Below, piece by piece: positions 44,339 through 54,095 of a DNA stretch of 54,187 nt. The stretch's first letter is position 1, and every line of letters starts with the position of its first letter. This DNA comes from Gammaproteobacteria bacterium (GTDB lineage Bacteria > Pseudomonadota > Gammaproteobacteria > Coxiellales > Coxiellaceae). A program made the translations under genes and the position numbers. The stretch spans positions 1-54,187 of the forward strand of contig JAUIDD010000014.1 in the NCBI GenBank assembly GCA_030429175.1. The letters are read 5' to 3'. The notes under the pieces were generated by a model, which was given only the letters and a program-made list of their open reading frames with translations, did not search any database and was not told the origin of the DNA.

Positions 44339-47300
44339 TCAAAGCGCAAGTAGTACACTTCTGACCACATCAAAATCTGAGCTCTCCATATCAAGCCTCT
44401 TTGCCTCATCCCTGCCGACATTTAAATAGGATCCAAACAAGGAGGTTTGATTACAAGTGCTTCTTGCTTGTGGCACTAATACTAAGTTAGGTGCATTAAC
44501 CAACACTTCCTGCGCCACATTTGTCACTACGGGTGCAGTATCAGCAACCGGTACTGTAACCGGCTCTGAAAGTGTGCGACAAGGCCGCACCTCTGGCGGT
44601 GAATTTGTTGCTGCTGGCAGCGTCTCTTCAGATTTAGTGCGACGGCGTGCCCCTAATGCTCGCTGCTTTTGTTGCAGCACGAGTAATGCCTTTGCTGCCA
44701 CTTCGCGTTGCCTATTCTGCTCTTGTCTCAGCAAGATTCTTTGAATATCCGCTAGTTCTCGATTCTTTTGCTCAAGCGTTTGCATACATTCGACAGAGAT
44801 AGATCCTTTCTTAGATAATTTACGCACCAGCTTTTGCGCAGCTGAAACCATGTCAACTTGTTGTTTATCTAGGTGATACCCCTGTGATCTGATATCACTT
44901 AAACGCTGAGTTAAGCACTGAAGACAACGCTGCGCTTTATCTTGCTGACGCTTAATAGCAGTATGCACTTTTTCAAGTGTGCTAGCACAATGGCGTTGCC
45001 AATTGTTAATCTTAGACTCCAACTCCTTAATCGCAACACCATTTATAGATTCTGGATGCGCTAATGCCTCAGTCAACGCAGAAATCAACTGTTCTTGATT
45101 TTTTTCCAATCGATCTCGATAAGGAGATAAAATCTCCTTATCTATTTCATCATGCGAAAGTCGCGCTAATAATAACTCTAAATGCTCACAGAGACATTCC
45201 AGTTGTTGATAGTCAGAAGTTTGCTGATAGGCCAAAGACAGTAAATCATCACTATTATGACGATTATAAAGTATGCTTCCGATAGACACACAAACATACG
45301 CCTTATGATCGACAATTTCCTCATAACGCATCAGCAACATACGTTTAATATCTCTGGTACACGGTGTATAAGCCACAGGTTGTTTCTGCTGCTTTATCAA
45401 AATCTGTTGTGGCTGCTTGTAGTCCTGACAGACCAATACATAACAACATGCGCGCAAATCTAACGTCACTTCAATATTTATAGCCTGTAGTTTTTGAATC
45501 TCCTGATGCGCCAATAACATCTCAGCTGTCATCAGTGCGCCTGTTTTTGCATGCACATAATAGGAAAAAGGCCAGTGATTTGGATAGTGCCGATGGAGAT
45601 AGACGGCTAATTCTTTTGGCATATCTAATTGCACCTCTAGCAGCTCAGGCTTTAAGTTCCGCACCAATGCATCAAAAACCATTTGCGCTATTGCAGTCCT
45701 ATCATCCTGATATTCGATCACACCTTTAAGCAAATCAATCAACCGATCATCATCAAAACGCACAGTGTCCATCAACAGTTCAATAAATAAAGTTAGACCA
45801 TCGTCTACCGCCATTTCTATAATAGCACCTTCATAACCAGATACTATATTTTGCGTCAGCTTCTTACATTCGGCAAGATGAATTAAAATTTCCATTAATT
45901 TTGGATGACAGAGCTTATTTAGCATAAGTACTTGCAATAATGAGGCTACACATAACTCCCCCTCATACGGATAACGATTCAACAAGTGCTCTAAAAAAAT
46001 TGCAAATGACATACCTTCAAGCCGCTTATTGCGCACGATCGCTTGAACGGGTTGCTGTATCAGCTCAAAAATAACTTTATATTGGTGTAACACAGGAAAT
46101 ATTTTTTCAACGAGATCATAGGAAGCTGTAGAGATTAACATATGTAAAAAATTTGCCTGCTCAAACTTTAAAGAAACGCCAAGCGATAACTGTTGCTGAG
46201 AAGCTATGGTAATATAATCATTTTGACACAATAGTGTCACCAATTGCGTAAGCGAATCATCATAATACTCACAGCCAGGCTGATAAAAAGATGGTGCTAT
46301 CAATAGTGGTAAAATTTGCTGCGCAACACGTAATGCCTCAATGCCTTTTTCATGTAACGATAAAATAATTCCAGGCAAATCTTCAAAGTAATCTATAAGT
46401 GCTGGCATAAGTCGCTCTTTACTTTGAGTATATAATTTTCCAACTTTGCCATAAACACGCATTAGTACATCAACCAAAAAAGCAAAATCACATGAAATCA
46501 ACTCTTTATTGTAAACTGTTTCAAAATTTTTAAATAATTCAATGATGAGAAATAAATCTGTAATAAGATTTAGACATATATTTTTGTCTATTTCATATTG
46601 AACATTACATAACAATGCCACTGAGCACGATATATCACGACTCACTGTCACCGTCGGGCGCATGTCTTGCGCGATTTTAATGAGCGCTTTACCTACCGCA
46701 CTATCATCTGTCTCTTTTTCAGATCTTACTTCCAACATGTACAACTGCGCCTCAATACGACTAAACAGTAAGCGATCATTTTCTATCATCTTTGAAAATA
46801 AATTTGATTTTCGAAAGATATTCACAAGCACAAGTAGCTCTTTATAAATTTGATCTTGTAACGCACTCCAATTCTGATTCGGTGGAAGAAAGTAAATAAC
46901 GTGAATAAAAAAATAAAATAATCTGGGTAATACTACTTCTATATTTTCAGCCCGATTAAGCAGCAACCACTCTAATCGACGCACCCAATCACGCACCATA
47001 TGAATACTGATACGGTCATCATAAACATACTGACCAAGTAACTGTTCAAACTTGATATCGTAGCATCCAGAATTAATTTTCAAATAATCAAGTTGGATAG
47101 ATATGGTTTTATCATTAGTAAACTGTAGAGATAAAAACTGTGTCTGTATTTGTTTTATATTTTGGTTGGTTAATTGTATGCAATAACGATCATTACTTGG
47201 AAGCACTGATAACTCATGAGCTGATATACAGGCAAACCAAGGTAGTGCAAATCCTTGGCCTTGAAATTGTAGATATTCATCAGCGCGTATCAGTTCGAAA

Positions 47301-47371
47301 ACACATCCAGGTAGAATACCATTAAGGTGCTCTAGTAGTCGTTGCTTATCAGTGATCGGTTTTGGCATCAT
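44339..47371 (-). CDS. Large helical protein, 1010 aa, putative effector
   Basis: Not recognised. There is no signal peptide or clear membrane helix. Residues ~1-690 are mostly alpha-helical and hydrophobic-patterned, possibly a solenoid. Residues ~730-880 are charged helices and coiled coil (AIKRQQDKAQRCLQCLTQRL; RQEQNRQREVAAKALLVLQQ). The last ~130 residues are disordered and rich in Pro, Ser, Thr and Val. An AAGGAGG site lies five bases before the ATG pair; either ATG could start. Size, lack of bacterial homologue features and location near other unusual large proteins suggest a translocated effector of the Dot/Icm kind, but this is inference only. Confidence 0.7.
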   Translation of the reverse strand: MMPKPITDKQRLLEHLNGILPGCVFELIRADEYLQFQGQGFALPWFACISAHELSVLPSNDRYCIQLTNQNIKQIQTQFLSLQFTNDKTISIQLDYLKINSGCYDIKFEQLLGQYVYDDRISIHMVRDWVRRLEWLLLNRAENIEVVLPRLFYFFIHVIYFLPPNQNWSALQDQIYKELLVLVNIFRKSNLFSKMIENDRLLFSRIEAQLYMLEVRSEKETDDSAVGKALIKIAQDMRPTVTVSRDISCSVALLCNVQYEIDKNICLNLITDLFLIIELFKNFETVYNKELISCDFAFLVDVLMRVYGKVGKLYTQSKERLMPALIDYFEDLPGIILSLHEKGIEALRVAQQILPLLIAPSFYQPGCEYYDDSLTQLVTLLCQNDYITIASQQQLSLGVSLKFEQANFLHMLISTASYDLVEKIFPVLHQYKVIFELIQQPVQAIVRNKRLEGMSFAIFLEHLLNRYPYEGELCVASLLQVLMLNKLCHPKLMEILIHLAECKKLTQNIVSGYEGAIIEMAVDDGLTLFIELLMDTVRFDDDRLIDLLKGVIEYQDDRTAIAQMVFDALVRNLKPELLEVQLDMPKELAVYLHRHYPNHWPFSYYVHAKTGALMTAEMLLAHQEIQKLQAINIEVTLDLRACCYVLVCQDYKQPQQILIKQQKQPVAYTPCTRDIKRMLLMRYEEIVDHKAYVCVSIGSILYNRHNSDDLLSLAYQQTSDYQQLECLCEHLELLLARLSHDEIDKEILSPYRDRLEKNQEQLISALTEALAHPESINGVAIKELESKINNWQRHCASTLEKVHTAIKRQQDKAQRCLQCLTQRLSDIRSQGYHLDKQQVDMVSAAQKLVRKLSKKGSISVECMQTLEQKNRELADIQRILLRQEQNRQREVAAKALLVLQQKQRALGARRRTKSEETLPAATNSPPEVRPCRTLSEPVTVPVADTAPVVTNVAQEVLVNAPNLVLVPQARSTCNQTSLFGSYLNVGRDEAKRLDMESSDFDVVRSVLLAL

Positions 47372-47412
47372 GCACCTCCTTTTTAGTGATGCATAATACC
47401 GTTTTTAGTAGG

Positions 47413-48207
47413 CTATTTCCAACCAGGGATAGCTGCATCACCAAATAAACGTTGTGCCGCACGCTCGACCTGAGGTGATTGGTACGCTTTGACCAGCTCT
47501 TGCAGTTTTTTGTTTTGTTTATCTTGTGCTCTGACTACAATTAAATTTACAAAAGGTGACTGGACACCTTCACGTAGTAAGGAATCTTTAAGCGGTGATA
47601 AGCCTGCTGGAATTGCATAAGTCGTTGTGATCGTAGCAATTGTCACATCATTTAGACTGCGAGGTAATTCTGCAGCATCAAGCTCAATAAAACGTAATTT
47701 TTTAGGATTTTTAATAATATCTATTGGCGTTGCATTAGCACCCACACCTGGCTTTAAGGTGATAAGACCTGCCTTCTGCAGTAATAATAGCGCACGCCCT
47801 TCATTTGTTGGATCGTTTGGAATCGCAACTTTAGCCTCCTCAGGGATATGAGCTAGAGATTTTAATTTATGCGAGTAAATTGCCATTGGGTACAAAAACG
47901 TCTTGCCAATCGCAACTAATTTTAAATTGCGCGCTTTTGTTTGTGCATCTAAAAATGCTTTATGCTGGAACACATTAGCATTGATACTTTTGTCATCTAA
48001 AGCAAGATTAGGTGCATTATAATCAGAAAACGGTACAATCTGCACATCTAAATGATAACGCTTTGCAGCGACTTTTTTAGCAACTTCCATCAATTGTGTC
48101 TCAGGCCCTGATATCGTGCCAACGACAATTGCATTTTCATTTGGTTTTTTAGACGAACATGCAACTATAAATAAAACTAAGATACATACGATACTTTTTT
48201 TAATCAT
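47413..48207 (-). CDS. metQ: Methionine ABC transporter substrate-binding lipoprotein
   Basis: The 264-aa NlpA/MetQ-family lipoprotein captures methionine in the periplasm for the MetNI importer. The lipobox IVAC puts the lipidated cysteine at residue 17. Family blocks include FSDYNAPNLALDDKSINANVFQH, AIPNDPTNEGRALLLLQ and ITTTYAIPAGL. It follows metI by one base and is last in the metN-metI-metQ operon. Confidence 0.95.
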   Translation of the reverse strand: MIKKSIVCILVLFIVACSSKKPNENAIVVGTISGPETQLMEVAKKVAAKRYHLDVQIVPFSDYNAPNLALDDKSINANVFQHKAFLDAQTKARNLKLVAIGKTFLYPMAIYSHKLKSLAHIPEEAKVAIPNDPTNEGRALLLLQKAGLITLKPGVGANATPIDIIKNPKKLRFIELDAAELPRSLNDVTIATITTTYAIPAGLSPLKDSLLREGVQSPFVNLIVVRAQDKQNKKLQELVKAYQSPQVERAAQRLFGDAAIPGWK

Positions 48208-48208
48208 G

Positions 48209-48853
48209 CTATTTCTCCCGCACTAAAAAATCACCCAGCCACTGTATCAGCTGCACCATTATAATCAATACGACAACGGTCGCTATCATCACGCCAATTT
48301 CAAAACGCTGATAACCATAGCGAATTGCCAAATCACCAAGTCCACCGCCACCAACAGCACCTGCCATAGCTGAATAACCCACTAAAGTAATCATAGTTAA
48401 TGTCGCACCACGGATTAAACCACCATATGACTCTGGCAAAAGTACTTTATATATAATCTGAAATGGTGATGCTCCCATTGCTAATGCCGCTTCTTTTAAA
48501 CCATCAGGTACTTCTTTAAATGCAGACTCAGTAATACGCGCATAGAAAGGAATTGCAGAAATCGCCAGCGGTACCATCGCCGCCGCCATGCCTATTGATG
48601 TACCGACAACCAATCTCGTTAGCGGCGCAATCAATACCAATAAAATAATAAATGGAATCGAGCGGATAATATTGACGATAAAAGCAAGGCTACGATGCAA
48701 CATTACGTGTTGTGAAAAAAATTGATCACGTGTAATTAACAGTAACACGCCTAGTGGCAAGCCTAATATGATCGCAAATACCGTCGAGACCAACACCATT
48801 GCCAACGTTTCCCAAGTTGCATTACCTAATGCTGCCCACATCTCAATCGACAT
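48209..48853 (-). CDS. metI: Methionine ABC transporter permease
   Basis: The 214-aa inner-membrane permease has five hydrophobic helices and the ABC-coupling EAA loop KEVPDGLKEAALAMGASPFQ. The ATG at 48853 (MSIEMWAALGN) has AGGAG nine bases upstream and overlaps metN by 11 bases. The frame extends to 48871, but that start lacks support. It forms the channel of the MetNIQ system. Confidence 0.95.
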   Translation of the reverse strand: MSIEMWAALGNATWETLAMVLVSTVFAIILGLPLGVLLLITRDQFFSQHVMLHRSLAFIVNIIRSIPFIILLVLIAPLTRLVVGTSIGMAAAMVPLAISAIPFYARITESAFKEVPDGLKEAALAMGASPFQIIYKVLLPESYGGLIRGATLTMITLVGYSAMAGAVGGGGLGDLAIRYGYQRFEIGVMIATVVVLIIMVQLIQWLGDFLVREK

Positions 48854-49877
48854 AACCCAACTCCTCAACACCTAAGCCACGCTCACGCAAAAATACCAAC
48901 CCTTGCTCACGCTTCTTTTGATCACCCTCAAGCGTTAATGTCATCACCCCAATCGTCTCACGACGTAAGTATTCTAAATCTGCTTGTAGAATATTAATGC
49001 GTAATTTTGAATGATGAATTAAATCTTCGATAATAGGCTGTGTTGCTGTATCACCAATAAATGCGACTTGAATAATTGCCTTGCTCTTAGCATGTGGATC
49101 GACATAAATCTGCTCACGTAGCTCAATTGGAATATGGTCGTGTAAATCACCTTGCACAAATTGCTTAGCTATTTGACTTTGTGGATCACGAAATAAATGT
49201 AACACATCGCTATTTTCAACAATTTCACCACTTTCAATTACTGCCACTTGATCAGCGATTCGCTTAATTACATTCATCTCATGGGTAATCAATAAAATCG
49301 ATAGATTGAGTTCTTGGTTAATTTTTTTAATCAAATTTAAAATCGAACGCGTCGTTTCTGGATCAAGTGCTGAAGTCATTTCATCACACAGCAACACCTT
49401 TGGCTGCGTAACCAAGGCACGCGCAATCGCCACTCGCTGTTTTTGGCCACCGCTTAATTGATGCGGATATGCATCAGCTTTATCGGTTAAACCCGTTAAT
49501 TCTAAAAGTGGCAGCACTTTACGTTGAATCTCAGTTTTAGTTTCACCCAATAAAGTTAATTGAAAAGCAATATTTTGAAATACATTACGCGTAGATAATA
49601 GGTTGAAGTGCTGAAAGATCATCCCGATCTGGTGGCGGGCCTGGCGTAACGCTTTTGCTGACAATTGCTGTAACTCTTGCGCATCCACCCGAACGCTGCC
49701 AGAAGTTGGTCGTTCAAGTAGGTTCACACAACGTAATAACGTCGATTTGCCTGCCCCACTAGGACCAATGACACCACAAATTTCTCCTGCACTTACATTT
49801 AATTCAATGTTTTTAAGCGCATACAGATCACGACCTGCGGTATTGTATATTTTGGATAGATTATGCAGATAAATCAT
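48843..49877 (-). CDS. metN: Methionine ABC transporter ATP-binding protein
   Basis: The 344-aa ATPase drives methionine import. Walker A is GPSGAGKSTLL (near residue 37), the signature LSGGQKQRVAIARAL, and Walker B VLLCDEMTSALD. The C-terminal ~95 residues form the NIL regulatory domain that binds methionine and shuts transport down. It is first in the operon. No MetJ-type box or S-box leader was seen upstream. The upstream region is occupied by a decayed transposase fragment. Confidence 0.96.
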   Translation of the reverse strand: MIYLHNLSKIYNTAGRDLYALKNIELNVSAGEICGVIGPSGAGKSTLLRCVNLLERPTSGSVRVDAQELQQLSAKALRQARHQIGMIFQHFNLLSTRNVFQNIAFQLTLLGETKTEIQRKVLPLLELTGLTDKADAYPHQLSGGQKQRVAIARALVTQPKVLLCDEMTSALDPETTRSILNLIKKINQELNLSILLITHEMNVIKRIADQVAVIESGEIVENSDVLHLFRDPQSQIAKQFVQGDLHDHIPIELREQIYVDPHAKSKAIIQVAFIGDTATQPIIEDLIHHSKLRINILQADLEYLRRETIGVMTLTLEGDQKKREQGLVFLRERGLGVEELGYVD

Positions 49878-49989
49878 GTATTATTCTCTTTAGCTGTGCT
49901 TCTTACGCGCCCGCAATCTGATATCAAATCGGCGCAATTATTGACCGAGAATTGTAGCTAATCCCACCATCCACTGTCAACTCTTAACA

Positions 49990-50214
49990 TGAAGCCCAAT
50001 ATCATGGATGCTGAAGCTTGCTTTGAAGCTGATCTTTAGGCTCTAATGGTTTCTTTGGCTAAGGCGCATATTTAGCAACTCAACCATATAAAGTCGTTTT
50101 GTTTACTCCTAAATCTCTAGCTGTTTGAGAGATAGGTTGATCAGATTCAGCAGAAAGTTTTGCTGATGATTATTTAAATTCTAACGTATAACTTTTGTTC
50201 TTTTTGGTAGACAT
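49990..50214 (-). pseudogene. Decayed IS3-family transposase OrfA
   Basis: From an ATG at 50214 (with GGAGG nearby upstream) the frame reads MSTKKNKSYTLEFK, stop, then SDQPISQTARDLGVNKTTLY, G, stop. This is the helix-turn-helix of IS3-type OrfA (transposase_8). Three in-frame stops are visible, at 50170-50172, 50080-50082 and 50059-50061, with no frameshift between them. The left end is not defined, and OrfB is missing. It lies between the metN operon and the 418-aa gene. Confidence 0.8.
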
Positions 50215-50249
50215 GGGTAACCTCCGGTTCGTAATAGTCCAAATTACTA

Positions 50250-51506
50250 TTAAACACTACTGAGGCAATAATATTCCGAACGTAGATCAGGCTTAACTTG
50301 CTTCTCAGAACCTCTATTATCCTTAGGTAAAAATAATTGTGGTCCACCTGTTTGTACAACTGGCGAAACTGAAGGAGACACTATTACCTCACCTACTTCA
50401 CACTCTGCACTTGAATGATCATTTGAACTATCAACTTGTATATCAGAAGAAGCTGAAGAAGATAATGATGGTGACTTTATTACTTTATCCTCATCCCCGT
50501 ATTCTTCTTGTAGCCTCGTTTCATATTCTCGCTTAATAGCTTCGAGCCTGGGTTCGCGTTTTTCTATCTCAGTTAACAATAGTGGTGGTATGTTTGCATC
50601 TCCCGCCCATTGTGCACGCTTTACTTTTAGATAAGCATTTACGTGATCTCCCAGATAAAAAATAAAAATCGGCATGCCTCCTCGGTATTGAGATAAAGAC
50701 TCTAAATTCTCAACAGTAATATGCACACTGTCCAAACATATCAACTTTAAAATAGGGCAATTTAACATCTGCGATAATGTCTCAAGCGTTGGATTTGTCG
50801 ATGCATCGATATCCAGCGTGCTTTCTAGATAATACGCAACCGCTTCCATCATTTTTAAACAACCTTTTGAAGCACTTTCAAGCAACAACCCCACGTTACC
50901 CAATAACTCTAACATCTCCGTAAATTGCTTGCTTTTGTATGTACGATGCAAAGCTTCTTCACCCTCACGCCGAAATTGATTTTTTTCACGTCTGTATTGC
51001 TCTTTTTCATGCCATTCTTGTTCAATTTCGGCATCTAATTTTGCAATAAGGCGATCAGCTAATAAAGAATGCTGCGCCCAGACAAGATCATCTATGCTAT
51101 CTAGCGCTAGCGCACGCCACGTTTGACGATCATCCTTAATAAAACTATTCAACATTTCCAGCTCCTGCGCCGGCCTATCCAATGCATGCATCACATCGTT
51201 CATCATATATTTTGCTAAGTGTTCTCGATCCGTAATTAACTGACTCACCAAAGCATACTTACTCAATATATCCGGGTAAATTTCTTTTACAGTCTGCATC
51301 AGCATTATTGCGTATTCTTTTTTATTCTCCACTTTTATCTCCAAAGCCGCCATCTGACTATTAAATTGATCCGAATGATAACGCTGTTGATAACGTCTGT
51401 AGATCAGCCCCAGTTGTTTTAGCTGTAGTTTAAACTCTGCATGATTGAAAACAGCATCAACCCACGCCACCATATCTACCCGACGCTCTTCGAGAATCTT
51501 ATACAT
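50250..51506 (-). CDS. Hypothetical helical protein, 418 aa, putative effector
   Basis: Not recognised. It is soluble and mostly helical. Near the N-terminus LIYRRYQQRYHSDQFNS resembles the helix-II/HPD region of J-domains, but with HSD instead of HPD. A charged coiled-coil part (EWHEKEQYRREKNQFRREGE) follows, then a leucine-rich stretch (LNCPILKLICLDSVHITVENL). The last ~85 residues form a Ser/Pro/acidic disordered tail. The start at 51506 overlaps the end of the upstream 709-aa gene by 31 bases. A second ATG 11 codons in (MVAWVDAV) is possible. The pair is probably co-transcribed. Confidence 0.65.
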   Translation of the reverse strand: MYKILEERRVDMVAWVDAVFNHAEFKLQLKQLGLIYRRYQQRYHSDQFNSQMAALEIKVENKKEYAIMLMQTVKEIYPDILSKYALVSQLITDREHLAKYMMNDVMHALDRPAQELEMLNSFIKDDRQTWRALALDSIDDLVWAQHSLLADRLIAKLDAEIEQEWHEKEQYRREKNQFRREGEEALHRTYKSKQFTEMLELLGNVGLLLESASKGCLKMMEAVAYYLESTLDIDASTNPTLETLSQMLNCPILKLICLDSVHITVENLESLSQYRGGMPIFIFYLGDHVNAYLKVKRAQWAGDANIPPLLLTEIEKREPRLEAIKREYETRLQEEYGDEDKVIKSPSLSSSASSDIQVDSSNDHSSAECEVGEVIVSPSVSPVVQTGGPQLFLPKDNRGSEKQVKPDLRSEYYCLSSV

Positions 51507-53605
51507 AAGCTGCTTTTGTAATTCAACACAGCTTTTACGCAGATAAAAACTGTCATATTTAAATTGTTTACTCCAACAGAAGACTCGAATATGACTCCTC
51601 GAGAAGGGAATAAATTACGTGTCTCATACGTCATCAAAATTTCTGAATTATAATAACCACAAAACGCCCCTCTATAATGAGGAGAAGTTGGATCGGGTTT
51701 AACAATCTTCTGCTCCTCGTAAATTTCAATAGGCAGACCTTTATCAAGCACCTGGTCATCAAATAATCGTGCCACATCACAGCGATAACTTAATTGAATC
51801 AAGTGGTCAATGGCTCGGAATGTCGTTATCAATGCGCGATAATCATCCCAAAGCTTTGTCAGCTGTGTAGGCGACGCGCGCCTAAAACGAAACTGCTTTA
51901 ATTGGGCTAAAGTTGTGGCATAGCGACGCGACCAATCGGCAAGCGATTCGCGCCACACTCGAATTTCATCCAGCAATTCCCAAATAACATTTAAGCCAAT
52001 AGCAATATGGCCATGTTGCTCTTGTCTTTGTTTTTCTAATAGTTTTAAAGAGTGGCCATGTGCAGTTGATGATAACTGTACCAATTCATTATACAATGAT
52101 GTCTCAAATGCATTTTCCTGAGATCGACGCCACTTTTGTTGATACAAGCTTGCTGAATTTTGCTCTAATAAGTTTTCTATCTGTTGCCATAGCTTCTCTA
52201 AACTCGGCCCCTCAGCAAAGGCTTGCTTAAATTGCTCCGCAAGTGCATCTTCATAAGCAATCAATGTCTCAGTAAAAGCAGCCCAGTATTCTTGATAACG
52301 CACATCTACTAATGGCTTAAACAAATTCCATATCTCATGATCACAATCTTCTGGCAATAATACTGCTATAAATTGCTGATGCTGTTCGTGTGATTTTTTA
52401 AATTGATCAGATGCCCATCGATATCGTTCTAGCATAGATGATAACGAGGCTAGATTTTCCAAAGCGGATAACTCAGATTGTTGGGACTGAACCAGGCTGC
52501 AATAATTCGATAATCTAAATAACTGAGTTTCGATTTCGCTTAAGGTTTGCAGCGCCATACATTTTAATTGTATACAGCTCACTTGATATTGTGGATATGC
52601 CTCTACTAATCGCGCCCAACTGCTTGACTGCGCTTCATATAATTGTCGCCACGATAACGCTATTGCATCCATATCACCTTGTACAGCCGATAAAACAAGC
52701 TGATCCAAATGACTCATGATGCTTCGCTTGATCGCCCACACTTCTTGGGTCAGCGCTTCGGGTATGTTTTCTATGTGTTCGCGCATACTCATGTCATTCT
52801 CTTTTGATTCTATTGGCTCTGTTAATTCTGTTTCTATCCGATGCTGAGTAATAACGTATTCAATCGACTCAGTCAATCCTGTAGTAGTCGGATCAATACG
52901 TCGTAAATGCGTTAAAGCGCTATTTAAGCGTCTATCCGGCAGCTTATCTGTCGCTGCATTCAAATATTGTTTGAGTGATACCTGCACATCAGCCAATGCC
53001 ACTATACGTCGGCGACGCGAAATACCTTGCATCCAAACTACTAACTTATGCCACCAGCCATAACGTTTCGCGGCCATGGCATCGTAAGCGCGCACCCGTC
53101 GACGACTTTGATCAATATAATGTGCTAAATTCCATGAATACCAAGGCTGCAAACGCTTTATATTTGCTTCTACCGTTGATAACCAATAACGATATTCATC
53201 TACCCAGCGAGCCCTATTAGAACGCGGCTGAAACAATAGTTCAGGTGAATAACGCTGACAGGCTTGACGTAGCCGCCTAACTCCTTGGTCTCGCTGAAAC
53301 GAAAGTAATCGGCGTAATTCGGCTAAGGCTTCTTGCTCACCACTTAATAAATGATCAAGCGCCAAACCCACACGCACATACCACTGCTCAACAAGGTCAT
53401 ATGCTTCTAATTTAATATGCCGATAATAACGCCACGCACGTGGACTATGCTCATACCAAAAAGGATGTCGCCATTGACGCCGTTTCGCATAGGCCCATAA
53501 TAATTGACGACAATGCCAGAACTCTGACCAGGCAAGCTGCTGCCTTTCTAAATCCTGTGCTTCTTGAGATGTTGGAACGCTATGCATAAATTCTTCCCTA
53601 TACAA
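51476..53605 (-). CDS. Hypothetical helical protein, 709 aa, rich in Trp, Tyr and Arg
   Basis: Not recognised. There is no signal peptide. The first ~200 residues are strikingly rich in Trp, Tyr and Arg (RRQWRHPFWYEHSPRAWRYY). The rest is long amphipathic helix and coiled coil with many Gln and Leu. The C-terminal ~40 residues (VNNLNMTVFICVKAVLNYKS) change character and overlap the next gene start, which may mark a read-through extension after loss of an original stop. It is the first gene of a two-gene unit with the 418-aa protein. An effector role is a guess from size, composition and neighbourhood. Confidence 0.65.
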   Translation of the reverse strand: MYREEFMHSVPTSQEAQDLERQQLAWSEFWHCRQLLWAYAKRRQWRHPFWYEHSPRAWRYYRHIKLEAYDLVEQWYVRVGLALDHLLSGEQEALAELRRLLSFQRDQGVRRLRQACQRYSPELLFQPRSNRARWVDEYRYWLSTVEANIKRLQPWYSWNLAHYIDQSRRRVRAYDAMAAKRYGWWHKLVVWMQGISRRRRIVALADVQVSLKQYLNAATDKLPDRRLNSALTHLRRIDPTTTGLTESIEYVITQHRIETELTEPIESKENDMSMREHIENIPEALTQEVWAIKRSIMSHLDQLVLSAVQGDMDAIALSWRQLYEAQSSSWARLVEAYPQYQVSCIQLKCMALQTLSEIETQLFRLSNYCSLVQSQQSELSALENLASLSSMLERYRWASDQFKKSHEQHQQFIAVLLPEDCDHEIWNLFKPLVDVRYQEYWAAFTETLIAYEDALAEQFKQAFAEGPSLEKLWQQIENLLEQNSASLYQQKWRRSQENAFETSLYNELVQLSSTAHGHSLKLLEKQRQEQHGHIAIGLNVIWELLDEIRVWRESLADWSRRYATTLAQLKQFRFRRASPTQLTKLWDDYRALITTFRAIDHLIQLSYRCDVARLFDDQVLDKGLPIEIYEEQKIVKPDPTSPHYRGAFCGYYNSEILMTYETRNLFPSRGVIFESSVGVNNLNMTVFICVKAVLNYKSSLCIRFSKSVG

Positions 53606-54095
53606 TATATAGAACTATTTACTCTGCCAACAACTGCACTCTAACATATTTTTTATCTCAGCTGTATTAATTTTCCCCACTACTTATTGTTAAACAAAAC
53701 GCTATTTTTAATCTTAAACTGTGCTTTCTTGGGACTGTTCAGCACTTGCTGCTGCCTCTTCTACCACAGCTTCGTCAGAACTCACTCGAAAAGTACCTAC
53801 TGCAGCTAAGGATTCACTATTAATCTTAAAAAAGGTATATCCTGCTGCGAAATCGGCAGAATAATTGCGTCTTTAATTTCGGATATCACAATAGTCTCCT
53901 ATAAAAATTATAAATATGATCCGAATATTGAGAATATACAGTAGTATTTTGTAGCTTATCTAGTTAACCCTGAATAACCCCTTATATTTCAAAAAACACG
54001 TTAAAAAATGGTATAAAAAATTCATAATGCCGAAAAAAACTATGGTAAAATTGCCACTTTCTAGAAGAAGTACATAAAAACCTGGGAATTTTTTG
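53606..54095. other. 490-bp region with a decayed ORF, no intact gene
   Basis: AT-rich DNA between the minus-strand 709-aa gene and the plus-strand transposase. It holds the remnant at 53714-53889 and presumably the promoter of the 709-aa gene and the left end of the insertion element. No inverted terminal repeat could be fixed without the other end. Confidence 0.4.
53714..53889 (-). pseudogene. Frameshifted short ORF remnant
   Basis: A GTG at 53889 with AGGAG upstream opens a frame (ISEIKDAIILPISQQDIP) that soon stops. A second frame, shifted by one base and with no start codon, continues as NYSADFAAGYTFFKINSESL and ends in an acidic Ala/Ser tail at 53714. The two frames together look like one short protein broken by an indel near 53870 or in the A-run at 53828-53833. 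I do not recognise the family. Confidence 0.35.

Noticed and set aside
49878..49989. Search for a methionine-responsive leader (S-box or MetJ site) upstream of metN
   Set aside because: No AGACGTCT-like boxes or riboswitch-like stems were found in the short upstream region before the transposase remnant.
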